Shown here in pieces: positions 17,298-29,565 of a DNA stretch of 58,210 bases. Where the stretch lies: NCBI GenBank assembly GCA_016713235.1, contig JADJPN010000009.1, positions 1-58,210 of the forward strand. The letters are read 5' to 3'. Each line of letters opens with the position of its first letter. Position 1 is the stretch's first letter. Under the pieces are notes generated by a model. The model worked only from the letters and a program-made list of their open reading frames with translations. It was not told the DNA's origin and ran no database searches. This stretch comes from Hyphomicrobiales bacterium (GTDB lineage Bacteria > Pseudomonadota > Alphaproteobacteria > Rhizobiales > Xanthobacteraceae). The position numbers and the translations under genes were made by a program.

Positions 17298-18281
17298 ATG
17301 CTGATCAAGCGCAAACGCGGCTGGGAAATTCCGGAGCAGCAAGCGACCCCCGAGAGCGTCTATTTCAGCCGCCGCAAACTGCTCGGCGCGGGCGCTTCGC
17401 TCGCCGCAGCATCGTTTTTCCCGGAACTCGCGGCGGCTCAGCGCGTCAGCGAAGTTCCAGATCCGACGGCAGCTCTTTACCCGGCGAAGAAGAACGAGAA
17501 ATACAAATTTGCGGGCAAGCTCACTGAAGAAAAAATCGCCGCCAACTACAATAATTTCTACGAATACGGCACGAGCAAATATATCGCCGCGGCCGCGCAG
17601 CGGCTTCAGATCCGTCCGTGGCAGATCAAGATCGACGGCATGGTCGAGAAGGAACAGACCGTCGATATCGATACGCTGATCAAGGCGGTCGCTTCCTCGC
17701 TTGAAGAGCGCACCTATCGTCTGCGCTGCGTCGAAGCATGGTCGGCGGCGATCCCGTGGTCCGGCTTTCAGATGTCGGAACTCGTGAAATTTGCCAAGCC
17801 GCTCTCCGGCGCGAAGTACATTCGCATGGAGACGTTCAACGATCCGAAAATGGCACCCGAGCAGCGCCCCGGATTTTTAAGCGACGGCAACTGGCCTTAT
17901 GTCGAAGGCTGCACCATTGAGGAAGCGAATAACGAACTCGCGTTCATGGTGACCGGCGCGTACGGCAAAGGCGGCTACAAACAATTTGGCGCGCAGATCC
18001 GCCTGATGATGCCGTGGAAGTATGGCTTCAAGGCCGTCAAATCCATTGTGCGCATCAGCTTCACCGACAAGCGTCCGGTCAGTTACTGGGAAAAACTGCA
18101 AGTGCAGGAATACGGGTTCTGGGCGAACGTGAACCCGGAGGTTTCGCATCCGCGCTGGTCGCAGGCTTCCGAACGCGACATCGGCACCGGCGAGCGCAGA
18201 CCTACCGTGCTCTTCAACGGCTACGGCGAATACGTCGCCGGTCTTTACAAAGACCTCAAAGGCGAGCGGCTGTGGGCGTGA
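17298..18281 (+). CDS. msrP: protein-methionine-sulfoxide reductase catalytic subunit
   Basis: Periplasmic molybdopterin enzyme (YedY) that repairs oxidised methionines in envelope proteins. The twin-arginine signal is SRRKLLGAGASLAAA at residues 24-38. The Mo-ligating cysteine is in RLRCVEAWS (Cys144). Downstream, GAQIRLMMPWKYGFKAVKSI and the GEYVAGLYKDL end are typical. Length 327 is normal. The membrane haem partner gene msrQ, often the next gene, is absent here: a repeat and terminator region follows. Confidence 0.95.
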   Translation: MLIKRKRGWEIPEQQATPESVYFSRRKLLGAGASLAAASFFPELAAAQRVSEVPDPTAALYPAKKNEKYKFAGKLTEEKIAANYNNFYEYGTSKYIAAAAQRLQIRPWQIKIDGMVEKEQTVDIDTLIKAVASSLEERTYRLRCVEAWSAAIPWSGFQMSELVKFAKPLSGAKYIRMETFNDPKMAPEQRPGFLSDGNWPYVEGCTIEEANNELAFMVTGAYGKGGYKQFGAQIRLMMPWKYGFKAVKSIVRISFTDKRPVSYWEKLQVQEYGFWANVNPEVSHPRWSQASERDIGTGERRPTVLFNGYGEYVAGLYKDLKGERLWA

Positions 18282-18291
18282 ACTAACTTCA

Positions 18292-18402
18292 TGGTGAGGA
18301 GCGCATAAGCGAGCGCGTCTCGAACCACGAGCGAAGATCTCCAAAATTATAAACCTCATCCTGAGGAGCTGTGCTTTCGCGCAGCTCCTCAGGATGAGGT
18401 TT
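18292..18402. repeat. rhizobial dispersed palindromes
   Basis: TGGTGAGGAGCGCATAAGCG with CGTCTCGAACCACGA at about 18292-18331 is one element. CCTCATCCTGAGGAGC at 18356-18371 and GCTCCTCAGGATGAGG at 18384-18399 form a second palindrome with 16-bp arms. These two motifs are abundant intergenic repeats in Bradyrhizobium-like genomes (recollection). Confidence 0.65.
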
Positions 18403-18415
18403 TGTGCAAAATAAA

Positions 18416-18441
18416 AGCCGGGCTTCTTGCGAAGCCCGGCT
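18416..18441 (-). terminator. terminator for the LysR gene
   Basis: On the minus strand AGCCGGGCTTC-GCAA-GAAGCCCGGCT is followed by TTTTATTTT. It is about 260 bases past the LysR stop. Nothing else recognisable lies in 18442-18704. Confidence 0.7.
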
Positions 18442-18704
18442 GGATAGTCACACCGCTTTCGCGGCGGTGCCTGCCAGAGGGAGAAGTTGCCAGCGCGCGC
18501 GCAGGGAAGGGGGAAGGGAACGCGCGTTAGCTACAGGACACGCAGACATACTTCTCCCAATTACGGTGCCCAGCAATGTGGGGTGCTACATACCCCCCAT
18601 GCACCATGCGCAGGTGGGTTCCACTCGTGCGGTGATCCGCAGGTCCGTACCACCCCGCAGCGATGTCATTTGCGGACGTGCGAACCAAAACCGGATCACT
18701 GGGG

Positions 18705-19610
18705 TCAGTATTTCCAGCGCTGCGCGTTCGCGAGCAGGAAATCGCGGAAAACCTGAATACGCGCGACCGAACGGAGCTCTTCCGGATATACGAAATAGGC
18801 GTCGAGCGCGGGCGCGTCGCTTTCGCTGAAAAGTCTCACCAGATTTTCGTTACCCTCGACGAGATAGTCGGGGAGTGTTGCAATCCCGACACCGTTTTCC
18901 ACCGCGACTTTCAGGCCGACGACGTTGTTCACCGTCATGGAGGGCGGGCGCGGTGCGCCGTTCGAGCGGCCGATTTCGCTGAGCCAGTTCAGGTTCGAGA
19001 AATAGCCGGGCACATTGCCGCCGAGCGTCAGAATGCGGTGGCCGTCGAGTTCCTCCGGCGAGCGCGGATGCCCCTTCTTCGTCAAGTATTCGGTGGAGGC
19101 ATACGCATGGAAGTGCACGGTGAACAATTTGCGCTGAATGAGATCGGGCTGCACCGGCTGGCGCAGGCGGATCGCGACGTCGGCCTCGCGCATGCCGAGA
19201 TCGAGTTCTTCGTCGGTCAACTGCAAGTGAATGCGGATGTCCGGATATAGCTCCAGAAACTGGTCGATGCGCGCGGTGAGCCAATAGGAGCCGAGGCCCA
19301 CCGTGGTCGTCACGCGCATTTCGCCGTTCGGCTTCTCGCGGTTGTCGGTGAGCTTGGTGCGCACCGCTTCGAGCTTCATGAAGACGTCGTGCGCGGTACG
19401 GAACAGCATCTCGCCTTGCTCGGTGAGAATGAGACCGCGCGCGTGGCGATGGAACAGCGGTGCCTTCAATTCCTGCTCGAGCGCAGAAACCTGGCGGCTC
19501 ACCGCAGACTGCGAAAGACCGAGCGCTTCGCCGGCATGCGTGAACGATCCCGCTTCCGCGGCGACGTGGAAGACCTTCAGCTTGTCCCAGTCCATGCCGT
19601 TGCCGCTCAT
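18705..19610 (-). CDS. LysR family transcriptional regulator
   Basis: A 301-residue regulator. The winged helix is at about residues 6-66 (WDKLKVFHVAAEAGSFTHAGEALGLSQSAVSRQVSALEQE). The effector-binding domain follows, with ADVAIRLRQPVQPDLIQRKL typical of the GcvA-like subgroup. Its ATG (19608-19610) overlaps the trxB stop as ATGA, so it is translationally coupled to thioredoxin reductase. This suggests a redox-linked function, although the targets are not visible. A later Met (MDWDKL) at 19595 is an alternative start. Confidence 0.92.
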   Translation of the reverse strand: MSGNGMDWDKLKVFHVAAEAGSFTHAGEALGLSQSAVSRQVSALEQELKAPLFHRHARGLILTEQGEMLFRTAHDVFMKLEAVRTKLTDNREKPNGEMRVTTTVGLGSYWLTARIDQFLELYPDIRIHLQLTDEELDLGMREADVAIRLRQPVQPDLIQRKLFTVHFHAYASTEYLTKKGHPRSPEELDGHRILTLGGNVPGYFSNLNWLSEIGRSNGAPRPPSMTVNNVVGLKVAVENGVGIATLPDYLVEGNENLVRLFSESDAPALDAYFVYPEELRSVARIQVFRDFLLANAQRWKY

Positions 19611-20569
19611 TCCGCGGCAGCGCGGTTCGCGCCCTCCGCGGCAAGAAAGCGTTCGGCTTCGAGTGCGGCCATGCAGCCCAAGCCGGCCGCCGTCACGGCC
19701 TGCCGGAAGACGTCGTCGGTGACGTCGCCGGCCGCGAACAGGCCGGGCAACGAAGTCGCGGTCGAATCCGGTGCGGTCCAGACATAGCCGTTCGGCTTCA
19801 TCTTGATCCTTCCCTCGACCAGTTCGGTCGAAGGCTTGTGGCCGATCGCGATGAAGACGCCGTCGGTGCTGCGGTCGGTGAGGGCGCCGCTGCGCACGTT
19901 CTTCAGCTTCACGCCGGTGACTTTGGCAGGCTGTCCGCCGCCGACGATTTCCTCGAGTGCGGTGTCCCAGACGAGTTCGATCTTCGGGTGCTTGAACAGG
20001 CGGTCCTGCAAGATGCGCTCGGCGCGCAGCGAGTCGCGGCGATGCACGAGCGTCACCTTGGAGGCGAAGTTCGTGAGAAACAGCGCTTCCTCGACCGCGG
20101 TGTTGCCGCCGCCGACGACTACGACGTCCTTGTTGCGATAGAAGAAGCCGTCGCAGGTCGCACAGGCCGAAACGCCGGCGCCGCGATAGGTCTGCTCGGA
20201 CGGAAGATCGAGCCACTTGGCCTGTGCGCCGGTCGCGAGGATCACGGCGTCGGCGAGATAAACGCCGCCGGATTCCAGCGTGATCCTGAACGGGCGCTGG
20301 GCGATGTCGAGTTCCTTCACATGATCAGCGATGAGCTTGGTGCCGACATGGGCGGCCTGCGCTTTCATCTGCTCCATGAGCCAGGGGCCCTGAATCACGT
20401 CGGCAAAGCCAGGATAGTTCTCGACGTCGGTGGTGATGGTGAGCTGACCGCCGGGCTGGATGCCCTGGATCAGCACGGGCTCCAACATCGCGCGGGCGGC
20501 GTAAATGGCCGCCGTGTAACCGGCCGGGCCAGAGCCGATGATGACAACCTTCGCGTGCACCGCGGACAT
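19607..20569 (-). CDS. trxB: thioredoxin-disulfide reductase
   Basis: FAD/NADPH enzyme keeping thioredoxin reduced. The ATG at 20569 gives MSAVHAKVVIIGSGPAGYTAAIYAARA (FAD fold). The redox-active CATC is in SACATCDGFFYRN, the NADPH fold is VVVVGGGNTAVEEALFL with HRRDSLRAE, and the second FAD motif is PGLFAAGDVTDDVFRQAVTAAG. The 320-residue length is normal. An in-frame extension to 20605 exists but looks unneeded. It forms an operon with the coupled LysR gene. Its divergent neighbour is lrp, a neighbourhood also seen in many other proteobacteria. Confidence 0.97.
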   Translation of the reverse strand: MSAVHAKVVIIGSGPAGYTAAIYAARAMLEPVLIQGIQPGGQLTITTDVENYPGFADVIQGPWLMEQMKAQAAHVGTKLIADHVKELDIAQRPFRITLESGGVYLADAVILATGAQAKWLDLPSEQTYRGAGVSACATCDGFFYRNKDVVVVGGGNTAVEEALFLTNFASKVTLVHRRDSLRAERILQDRLFKHPKIELVWDTALEEIVGGGQPAKVTGVKLKNVRSGALTDRSTDGVFIAIGHKPSTELVEGRIKMKPNGYVWTAPDSTATSLPGLFAAGDVTDDVFRQAVTAAGLGCMAALEAERFLAAEGANRAAAE

Positions 20570-20764
20570 AGCAAGTTTCCCGAATAAGTTATGCGCGGCG
20601 GCCAAGCGTTTCCTGAGCCATGCGCTGCGCGCATATATCTAGGGTACTGTCCGGTACGCCCGCAAGCGCTATGCCCAACTATCAACCATGTGCTCACGCA
20701 ATATTGTTTCGTAGGTACTTTTCATGCTCTAGGGTGGCCGCGAAAGAAAATTGCGGAGACAGCC

Positions 20765-21238
20765 TTGCTCGCGAGCCTCGATAAAATCGACTGGCACATC
20801 CTCCAGATTCTTCAGGAAGAGGGCCGGATTACCAATGTGGAATTATCCCGCCGGGTCGGCATCTCGGCGCCACCCTGCCTGCGCCGGGTGCGGGCGCTGG
20901 AGGAGGCGGGCTTCATCCGGGGCTACCGCGCGCTCCTGGACGAGAAGGTGCTCGGCTATCCGGTGACGGTATTCGCCATGGTGCATCTGGCGAGCCAGGC
21001 GGAAAGCGACCTGAACGCTTTCAATGAGCGGGTAAGGAAATGGCCGCTGGTGCGCGAGTGCCACATGCTCTCCGGCGAATTCGATTTCATCATGAAATGC
21101 GTCGCGCCTGATCTCGCGACGTTTCAGGCTTTCGTGTCCGAACTGACTTCCGCGCCCAACGTGCGCAACGTGAAAACGTCGCTGACGCTCGGCCGCTCGA
21201 AAGACGCGCCGAACGTGCCGCTGGAAAAGAAAGTCTGA
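20765..21238 (+). CDS. Lrp/AsnC family transcriptional regulator
   Basis: A 157-residue feast/famine regulator. The TTG at 20765 follows GGAGA and gives MLASLDKIDWHILQILQEEGRI, the usual family start. The helix-turn-helix is NVELSRRVGISAPPCLRRVRALEEAGFI. The RAM ligand domain follows (VTVFAMVHLASQAESDLNAF; ECHMLSGEFDFIMKCVAPDLATF). It is divergent from trxB. Amino-acid sensing is known for the family; the targets are unknown. An ATG-started frame upstream is not supported. Confidence 0.92.
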   Translation: MLASLDKIDWHILQILQEEGRITNVELSRRVGISAPPCLRRVRALEEAGFIRGYRALLDEKVLGYPVTVFAMVHLASQAESDLNAFNERVRKWPLVRECHMLSGEFDFIMKCVAPDLATFQAFVSELTSAPNVRNVKTSLTLGRSKDAPNVPLEKKV

Positions 21239-21241
21239 GCC

Positions 21242-21661
21242 TCAAATATACTTCGCAACCCACTGCGCGAAGACAGACGTAAGATTCTGCGCGCGGACGG
21301 TTTCGCCCTGCGCCGAGAACATAACCAGCGAACGGTCGAACGGCAGCGTGAGGCGGATCGGAATCGGGGCGCGGTTCGGCACGATCACGACGCCGTCGAG
21401 ATAATCCGCGCGATCGATGATGCCAAAGCCGGGGTGCTGCATGAACTTCGCATCATTGATGCGGACGCGGAGCGGGCCCTTATATTTTCCCGCGAGCGTT
21501 TTGCGGATTTCAACGGGCAGGTTGCTGCGCAGATAGCTCGTCAGTTGCGGCTCGCTGCGCGCAACAGACGGCGCAACGTCAAGCGTGATGCGCTGCGCCT
21601 GCGCCTCGCCGGAAAGAAAAGCGCTGAGCCATAGGCTCAGCGCAAGAAAGGCAATACGCAT
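21242..21661 (-). CDS. secreted protein, paralogue of the next gene
   Basis: A 139-residue protein with a signal peptide (MRIAFLALSLWLSAFLSGEAQA). The mature part has LRVRINDAKF, the core DYLDGVVIVPNRAPIPIRL and the C-terminal FAQWVAKYI. The upstream neighbour shares VVIIPGRGAIPIRV and FAQWVAREA, so the two are tandem paralogues. Their function is unknown. They are separated by 9 bases and are probably co-transcribed. Likely periplasmic. Confidence 0.75.
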   Translation of the reverse strand: MRIAFLALSLWLSAFLSGEAQAQRITLDVAPSVARSEPQLTSYLRSNLPVEIRKTLAGKYKGPLRVRINDAKFMQHPGFGIIDRADYLDGVVIVPNRAPIPIRLTLPFDRSLVMFSAQGETVRAQNLTSVFAQWVAKYI

Positions 21662-21670
21662 CTGTCGGGA

Positions 21671-22129
21671 TCAGGCTTCGCGCGCGACCCATTGCGCGAA
21701 GGCTTCGATGAGGCGGTAGACGCGGCGTTCGTTGTACTCTTCCAGATACCACGCGCCCGCCTGGCTCGGCGGAAGCTGGACGCGAATGGGAATCGCGCCG
21801 CGGCCGGGAATGATTACGACGCCTTCGATGCGGTCGGCATTCGCGGCGTCGGCATCGGAATCGCCGCCGGTCGGCGGAATGCGGATTTTCGTGATGCGCA
21901 CGACGAGTTGGCCGCCGCGCTGGCCGAGCCGCGGGCCCATCGCCTTGGAGATCTCGCCGGCGAGCATCGGCTTCATCATGCCGGCGAGATGCCGGTGGCC
22001 GGTCGCGGCAATCCGCGAGGTATCGACTGCGACCGAGCGATACGAGTTATCCCGCGCGATCGCTTCGTTCGCGTTCGCTGCGAGCGAGAGAATTGCCGCG
22101 CAAAAGAGAATAGCCAGATGTTTCCGCAT
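21671..22129 (-). CDS. secreted protein, paralogue of the preceding gene
   Basis: A 152-residue protein. The start MRKHLAILFCAAILSLAANA (signal peptide) at 22129 is chosen over a longer frame starting at 22183, because it lies just after GGAGCCGCCC. The conserved core is QLVVRITKIRIPPTGGDSD…IEGVVIIPGRGAIPIRV and the tail is RLIEAFAQWVAREA. The small 9-base gap to the downstream paralogue suggests an operon. No recognised family. Confidence 0.75.
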   Translation of the reverse strand: MRKHLAILFCAAILSLAANANEAIARDNSYRSVAVDTSRIAATGHRHLAGMMKPMLAGEISKAMGPRLGQRGGQLVVRITKIRIPPTGGDSDADAANADRIEGVVIIPGRGAIPIRVQLPPSQAGAWYLEEYNERRVYRLIEAFAQWVAREA

Positions 22130-22173
22130 GGGCGGCTCCTGTTTCTTGTTTCGGCCAATCGAGCGTGCCGCGG

Positions 22174-22647
22174 TCAGATCCAATCGATCTTCAGCACTTC
22201 GTAGCCCTTTGGCGCCTTCGGCGTCATGACTTCGACGGATGCGCCCTTTTTCTTGCCGATCAGCGCGCGCGCGATCGGCGAGGTGATCGAGATTTTTCCG
22301 GCCTTGGCGTCGGCTTCGGTCTCGCCGACGATCTGGAATTTGCGTTGCTCGTCGGTGTCCTCATCGACCAGCGTGACCGTCGCACCGAAGGTAATCGTGT
22401 CGCCGGATAGCTTCGAGACATCGATGACTTCGGCGCGGGAAATCTTGTCTTCCAGCTCCGCGATGCGGCCTTCATTCAGCGACTGCGTTTCCTTGGCGGC
22501 GTGATATTCGGCATTCTCCGAGAGATCGCCGTGGCCGCGCGCTTCGGTGATGGCCTGAATGATCCGCGGGCGCTCAACAGCCTGGCGCTGACGCAATTCG
22601 ACCTCCAAGGCTTCGTAGCCGGCGGCCGTCATGGGGATCTTGTCCAT
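22174..22647 (-). CDS. greA: transcription elongation factor GreA
   Basis: GreA rescues backtracked RNA polymerase by stimulating transcript cleavage through the secondary channel. The 157-residue protein starts MDKIPMTAAGYEALEVEL. The coiled-coil tip carries the acidic pair in GHGDLSENAEYHAAKE and is followed by LEDKISRAEVIDV. The C-terminal FKBP-like domain includes GKISITSPIARALIGKKKG and ends EVLKIDWI. The frame's earlier Met (MQLEKT) is less likely as start. Located directly downstream of carB on the same strand. Confidence 0.97.
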   Translation of the reverse strand: MDKIPMTAAGYEALEVELRQRQAVERPRIIQAITEARGHGDLSENAEYHAAKETQSLNEGRIAELEDKISRAEVIDVSKLSGDTITFGATVTLVDEDTDEQRKFQIVGETEADAKAGKISITSPIARALIGKKKGASVEVMTPKAPKGYEVLKIDWI

Positions 22648-22771
22648 CGTCTTCTCCAATTGCAACCGGCCGTAACGCGGCCGATTCAGTAAAGTTCACC
22701 GACCGCGCGCCGGACTTTCCGGCTGCCCGCGATCCGGCGAACCCAAAACGAACATACCGTTTTTGCGGAGG

Positions 22772-26032
<3,261 letters not shown>

Positions 26033-26314
26033 CTCTACTTCGGGCACAAAAAAAGGCCGCGCGGTCGCGCGTCCTTCCATTCCTTGCGGAGCACGGAGCG
26101 AAAGCAGGCCCGCGGCTGGCCGGGGTCTTAGACCAGATTCGGGGGTGGAGGAAGCCTAAAGAACGCCACCCACAGGCCGCTTTTCATGCAGCTTGCGTCC
26201 GCTGCGCGGAACCCTGACAGCACACGGATTTTACTACGAAAAACGCCACTGCCCATTGAGGCAAGATGGGCCCTGCGACAGACTGCACACCCGTAATTCA
26301 GGGGAGCCCCGCAC

Positions 26315-26890
26315 ATGCGCTGGGACTGGGTCGTTTACGGCGTTCTCGCCGCCGTTCTCATCTACGTTGTCATCGTCTTCAACCGGCTCGTGCGCCAGCG
26401 CAACGTGGTGCGCGAGGCCTGGTCCGGCATCGATGTGCAGCTCAAGCGCCGCACCGATCTGGTGCCGGCGCTGGTCGAGACCGTGAAAGGTTATGCCACG
26501 CACGAGCGGTCGCTACTCGAAGAAGTAACTGCGAAGCGCGCGATGAGCCTGGATGCGCAGGCGCAAGGCAATGTCGCGCAGAACGCGCAAGCGACGCAGC
26601 AGCTCGGTTCGGCGGTAGGGCGGCTGAGCGCGGTCGCGGAGGCCTATCCTGACCTGAAAGCCAATACGAATTTTCTTAAATTGCAGGAGCAACTCTCCGA
26701 GATCGAGGAGCAGCTTCAATATGCGCGGCGCTATTACAACGGCGCGGTGCGCAACCTGAATATTTCTATTCAGTCTTTTCCCGAACTCTTGATCGCGAAG
26801 CCGCTTGGATTTTCGGAGCAGCCGTTCTTCGAACTGGACGACCGTGCGCAAGGCAACAATCCGAATATTTCGTTCGAGCGGGGATCGTAA
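26315..26890 (+). CDS. LemA family protein
   Basis: A 191-residue membrane-anchored coiled-coil protein. One N-terminal membrane helix (VYGVLAAVLIYVVIVFNRLV) is followed by the conserved LKRRTDLVPALVETVKGYA, LKANTNFLKLQEQLSEIEE and ARRYYNGAVRNLN. The tail contains FPELLIAKPLGF. LemA genes commonly sit with DUF2207 genes, as here, and may act as membrane scaffolds; function is unresolved. GGGGAG precedes the ATG. It leads the cluster with the three DUF2207 copies. Confidence 0.93.
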   Translation: MRWDWVVYGVLAAVLIYVVIVFNRLVRQRNVVREAWSGIDVQLKRRTDLVPALVETVKGYATHERSLLEEVTAKRAMSLDAQAQGNVAQNAQATQQLGSAVGRLSAVAEAYPDLKANTNFLKLQEQLSEIEEQLQYARRYYNGAVRNLNISIQSFPELLIAKPLGFSEQPFFELDDRAQGNNPNISFERGS

Positions 26891-27640
26891 TGATTTTCGC
26901 CTCGCCGTCTGCTCGCTGTTGTTCGCGTTCAGCAGCACGCGGCTTACGCTCAAGACCAGGCGCCGGCGCCGCATCTTCTGCCGGGCTCGCTCGAGCATTG
27001 TCTCGGATGTGAGCATCGAGAAGAACGGCGAAATCGAAGTCGTCCAGACAATCGGTGCGCATCAACGACACGGAATGGTCTCAACGGTATTGCCGCTACG
27101 GCGACCCTTGCGCAATCCACCACGCTGTCGGCGCGCGCATTTCTCGTTACGCGAACGGCACGCGGAGAAATGGACCGTGTGCGGCCCCGGAGCCCGGGCC
27201 AAATATTCTGCGACCGGACCCGGGGGGTCATCTGCTGATGGCGAGCATGTTTTCGTCATTCGCTACGGCGCCGGGCAGGTTCGGGTCCGGGCCGCTGCAC
27301 GAAATCCACTGGCGTGGCGGATTTCGGGCGGCGAAGCGGCTCGCGAGGATTCGCTTGCCTGAGCCGGTTGAATTTGAGAAGGTCGCCTTTTCACGGGCGT
27401 TATGGCGCTATTGGCGACGTGCACAAGTGATCGAGCAAGGCCGGGCTATGTCGCCATTGCCCCGAAAGGACTGATCCGGGTGGGATTACGGCAGTGCTGT
27501 CTGGAAAAAGGTATCGTAAAATTCCGCCGCCGACAGAAGCGGAATGCTGGCGACAAAAGCAGCGAAGCACGAAAAGGAATTCAACTGCCTGACGTCTTCG
27601 ATTCGAACTTTCGATCTGGCTGAAGTCATCCACGGAGTTT
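26891..27640 (+). pseudogene. decayed DUF2207 copy
   Basis: Directly after lemA, fragments of a DUF2207 gene survive in one frame: a signal-like LAVCSLLFAFSS, then IVSDVSIEKNGEIEVVQTI, parallel to ISDVTVLANGDLDVTETI of the intact neighbour. GEHVFVIRYGAGQVRV follows, parallel to HTYTIRYRTTRQVGF. The intervening stretch no longer aligns and the frame closes at about 27362. Beyond that only scattered remnants occur to about 27640. Unlike the other frameshifts in the window, this one shows loss of large parts, so it is true decay of one of three tandem copies. Confidence 0.6.
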
Positions 27641-27645
27641 GCGCC

Positions 27646-29554
27646 ATGGAACTAGTCGTGCGCCGTATACTTCTTGCCGCTCGTTCTGCTTGGCGCGCAG
27701 GTTCCCGCGCTTGCGCAAGAGCGCATCACCAATTTCATCAGCGACGTTACCGTGCTTGCGAACGGCGATCTTGATGTCACAGAGACGATCGCGGTTCAGG
27801 CCGAGGGCAACCAATTCCGCCGCGGCATCTTCCGCGACTTTCCGACCAAGTATCGCCGCCGTTCCGACGGCACCAATGTGGTGGTCGGGTTCGATGTGAT
27901 TTCGGTCTCGCGCAATGGCAAGCCGGAACCTTACCGTACCGAAAGCTATTCCAACGGGGTCCGCACGCGCATCGGCAGCGCTGACGTTTTCATCCCGCGC
28001 GGGCCGCACACATACACAATCCGCTATCGCACGACGCGGCAGGTCGGCTTCTTCGAGAAGTTCGACGAGCTCTACTGGAACGCGACCGGCAACGGCTGGA
28101 GCTTCTATATCGATAGCGCCGAAGCGCGCATCACGCTGCCGCAAGGCGCGCAGCTTGGGCAGAACGCGCTTTATACGGGCCCGCAGGGTGCGAACGGAAA
28201 AGACGCGCGTGTCGTCGAGCAGGGCGGCAATCGTATCGCGTGGCGGACGACACGCAGGCTCGCGCCCTATGAAGGTCTGACCGTCGCGGTTGCCTGGCAG
28301 AAGGGTATCGTCTCGCCGCCGAGCGGCGCGCAGCAGGCGAGCTACTTTTTACAGGACAATCTGCCGATTTTGGCCGCGCTCATCGGCGTCATCGGGATCG
28401 CGTTCTTCTATCTTTCGGCCTGGTCGCGCGTGGGCCGCGATCCGCCCGCCGGCACGATCATTCCGTTGTTCGCTCCGCCGAACGATATGTCGCCGGCGTC
28501 CGTGCGCTATGTCGATCAGATGAGCTTCGACAACCGCGCCTTCACCGCGGCCATCGTCGATCTCGGCGTGAAGGGACATATCCGTATCGACGAGACGCCG
28601 AGCTTCTCGCAGATTTCCAAGCGCACCGGCGGGGAGCCGCTGAAACTTGCCGAGAATGAAATGGAATCGCAGCTCTTTGCTGGCGGTTCGCCGGTGGCGC
28701 TCGCGCAGGCCAATCACAAGGTGGTCGGGGGCGCGAAGAGCGCGCTCGAGAGCCGGCTCGCCGCGCAATACAATGGCGTGCTGTTCAGGAATAACTATGG
28801 CTGGTCGGCCTTCGGCTTTCTGCTCGCAATTGTCGTGATTGCGGTGATGATTTTCGCAATCTCGACCACAAAGTCCGGCGATGAAGCCGGCGCGGGCGTG
28901 ATGGGCATACTCATTCCAGGCGGACTGCTCCTGGTTGCCTGCGGTGTGATGATGGCGGGCTTCTCGTCACACAAGCGCTGGAACGGATGGATACTCACTG
29001 GCGGTGCGCTCTGGCTTCTGATCGCCGCCGGCGGACTGTGGTTCATCTGGGCGCTTAGCGGCGGCATCAATCTCAACCTGATGATCCCGGCGCTCGCGTC
29101 CTATCTGGTCTTTTCGCTGGCGCTGTTCGGCTTCTATCTGTTGAAGGCGCCGAGCCGCGAAGGACAGTTGATCCGCGACCAGATCGCGGGCTTTCGCGAG
29201 TATCTCGGTGTCGCGGAAGAAGATCGTCTCAATTTCGCGCACCCGCCGAAGAAGACGCCCGAACTGTTCGAGAAGTTTCTCCCCTATGCGATCGCGCTCG
29301 ATGTCGAGAACGAGTGGGGCAAGAAGTTCGCGGGCGTGCTTGCAGCGGCGGCGGCCGCCGGAGCCGCCGGTTATGCGTGGTACCACGGCAGCCGCAACTG
29401 GAGCGACAATCCTTCGGGTTTTGCCAATCACCTTGGCAGCACCGTCGCTTCGGCGATTTCGTCGGCGTCTACCGCGCCGGGATCGAGCAGCGGCTCTTCG
29501 GGGAGCGGTTCGTCCGGCGGCGGTGGCGGTGGTGGTGGTGGCGGCGGCTGGTAA
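27646..29554 (+). CDS. DUF2207 membrane protein, near-intact copy
   Basis: A predicted membrane protein of about 635 residues, the most complete copy in the cluster. ATG 27646 reads MELVVRRILL, and the main frame continues from about 27674 PLVLLGAQVPALAQ, so one surplus base hides the signal peptide junction. After the exported N-domain (TNFISDVTVLANGDLDVTET, RRGIFRDFPTKY) come membrane segments near YFYLSAW, FLLAIVVIAVMIFAI and LMIPALASYLVFSLALFGF. A DUF2207 C-region (PYAIALDVENEWGKKF) follows and the tail ends in a run of Gly before Trp. Function unknown; works presumably with LemA. Confidence 0.85.
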
Positions 29555-29565
29555 GGCCAGATCGC

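Noticed and set aside
26805..27362. 185-codon frame after lemA as a new gene
   Set aside because: It contains pieces of DUF2207 at the expected order and overlaps the lemA end; best read as remnants.
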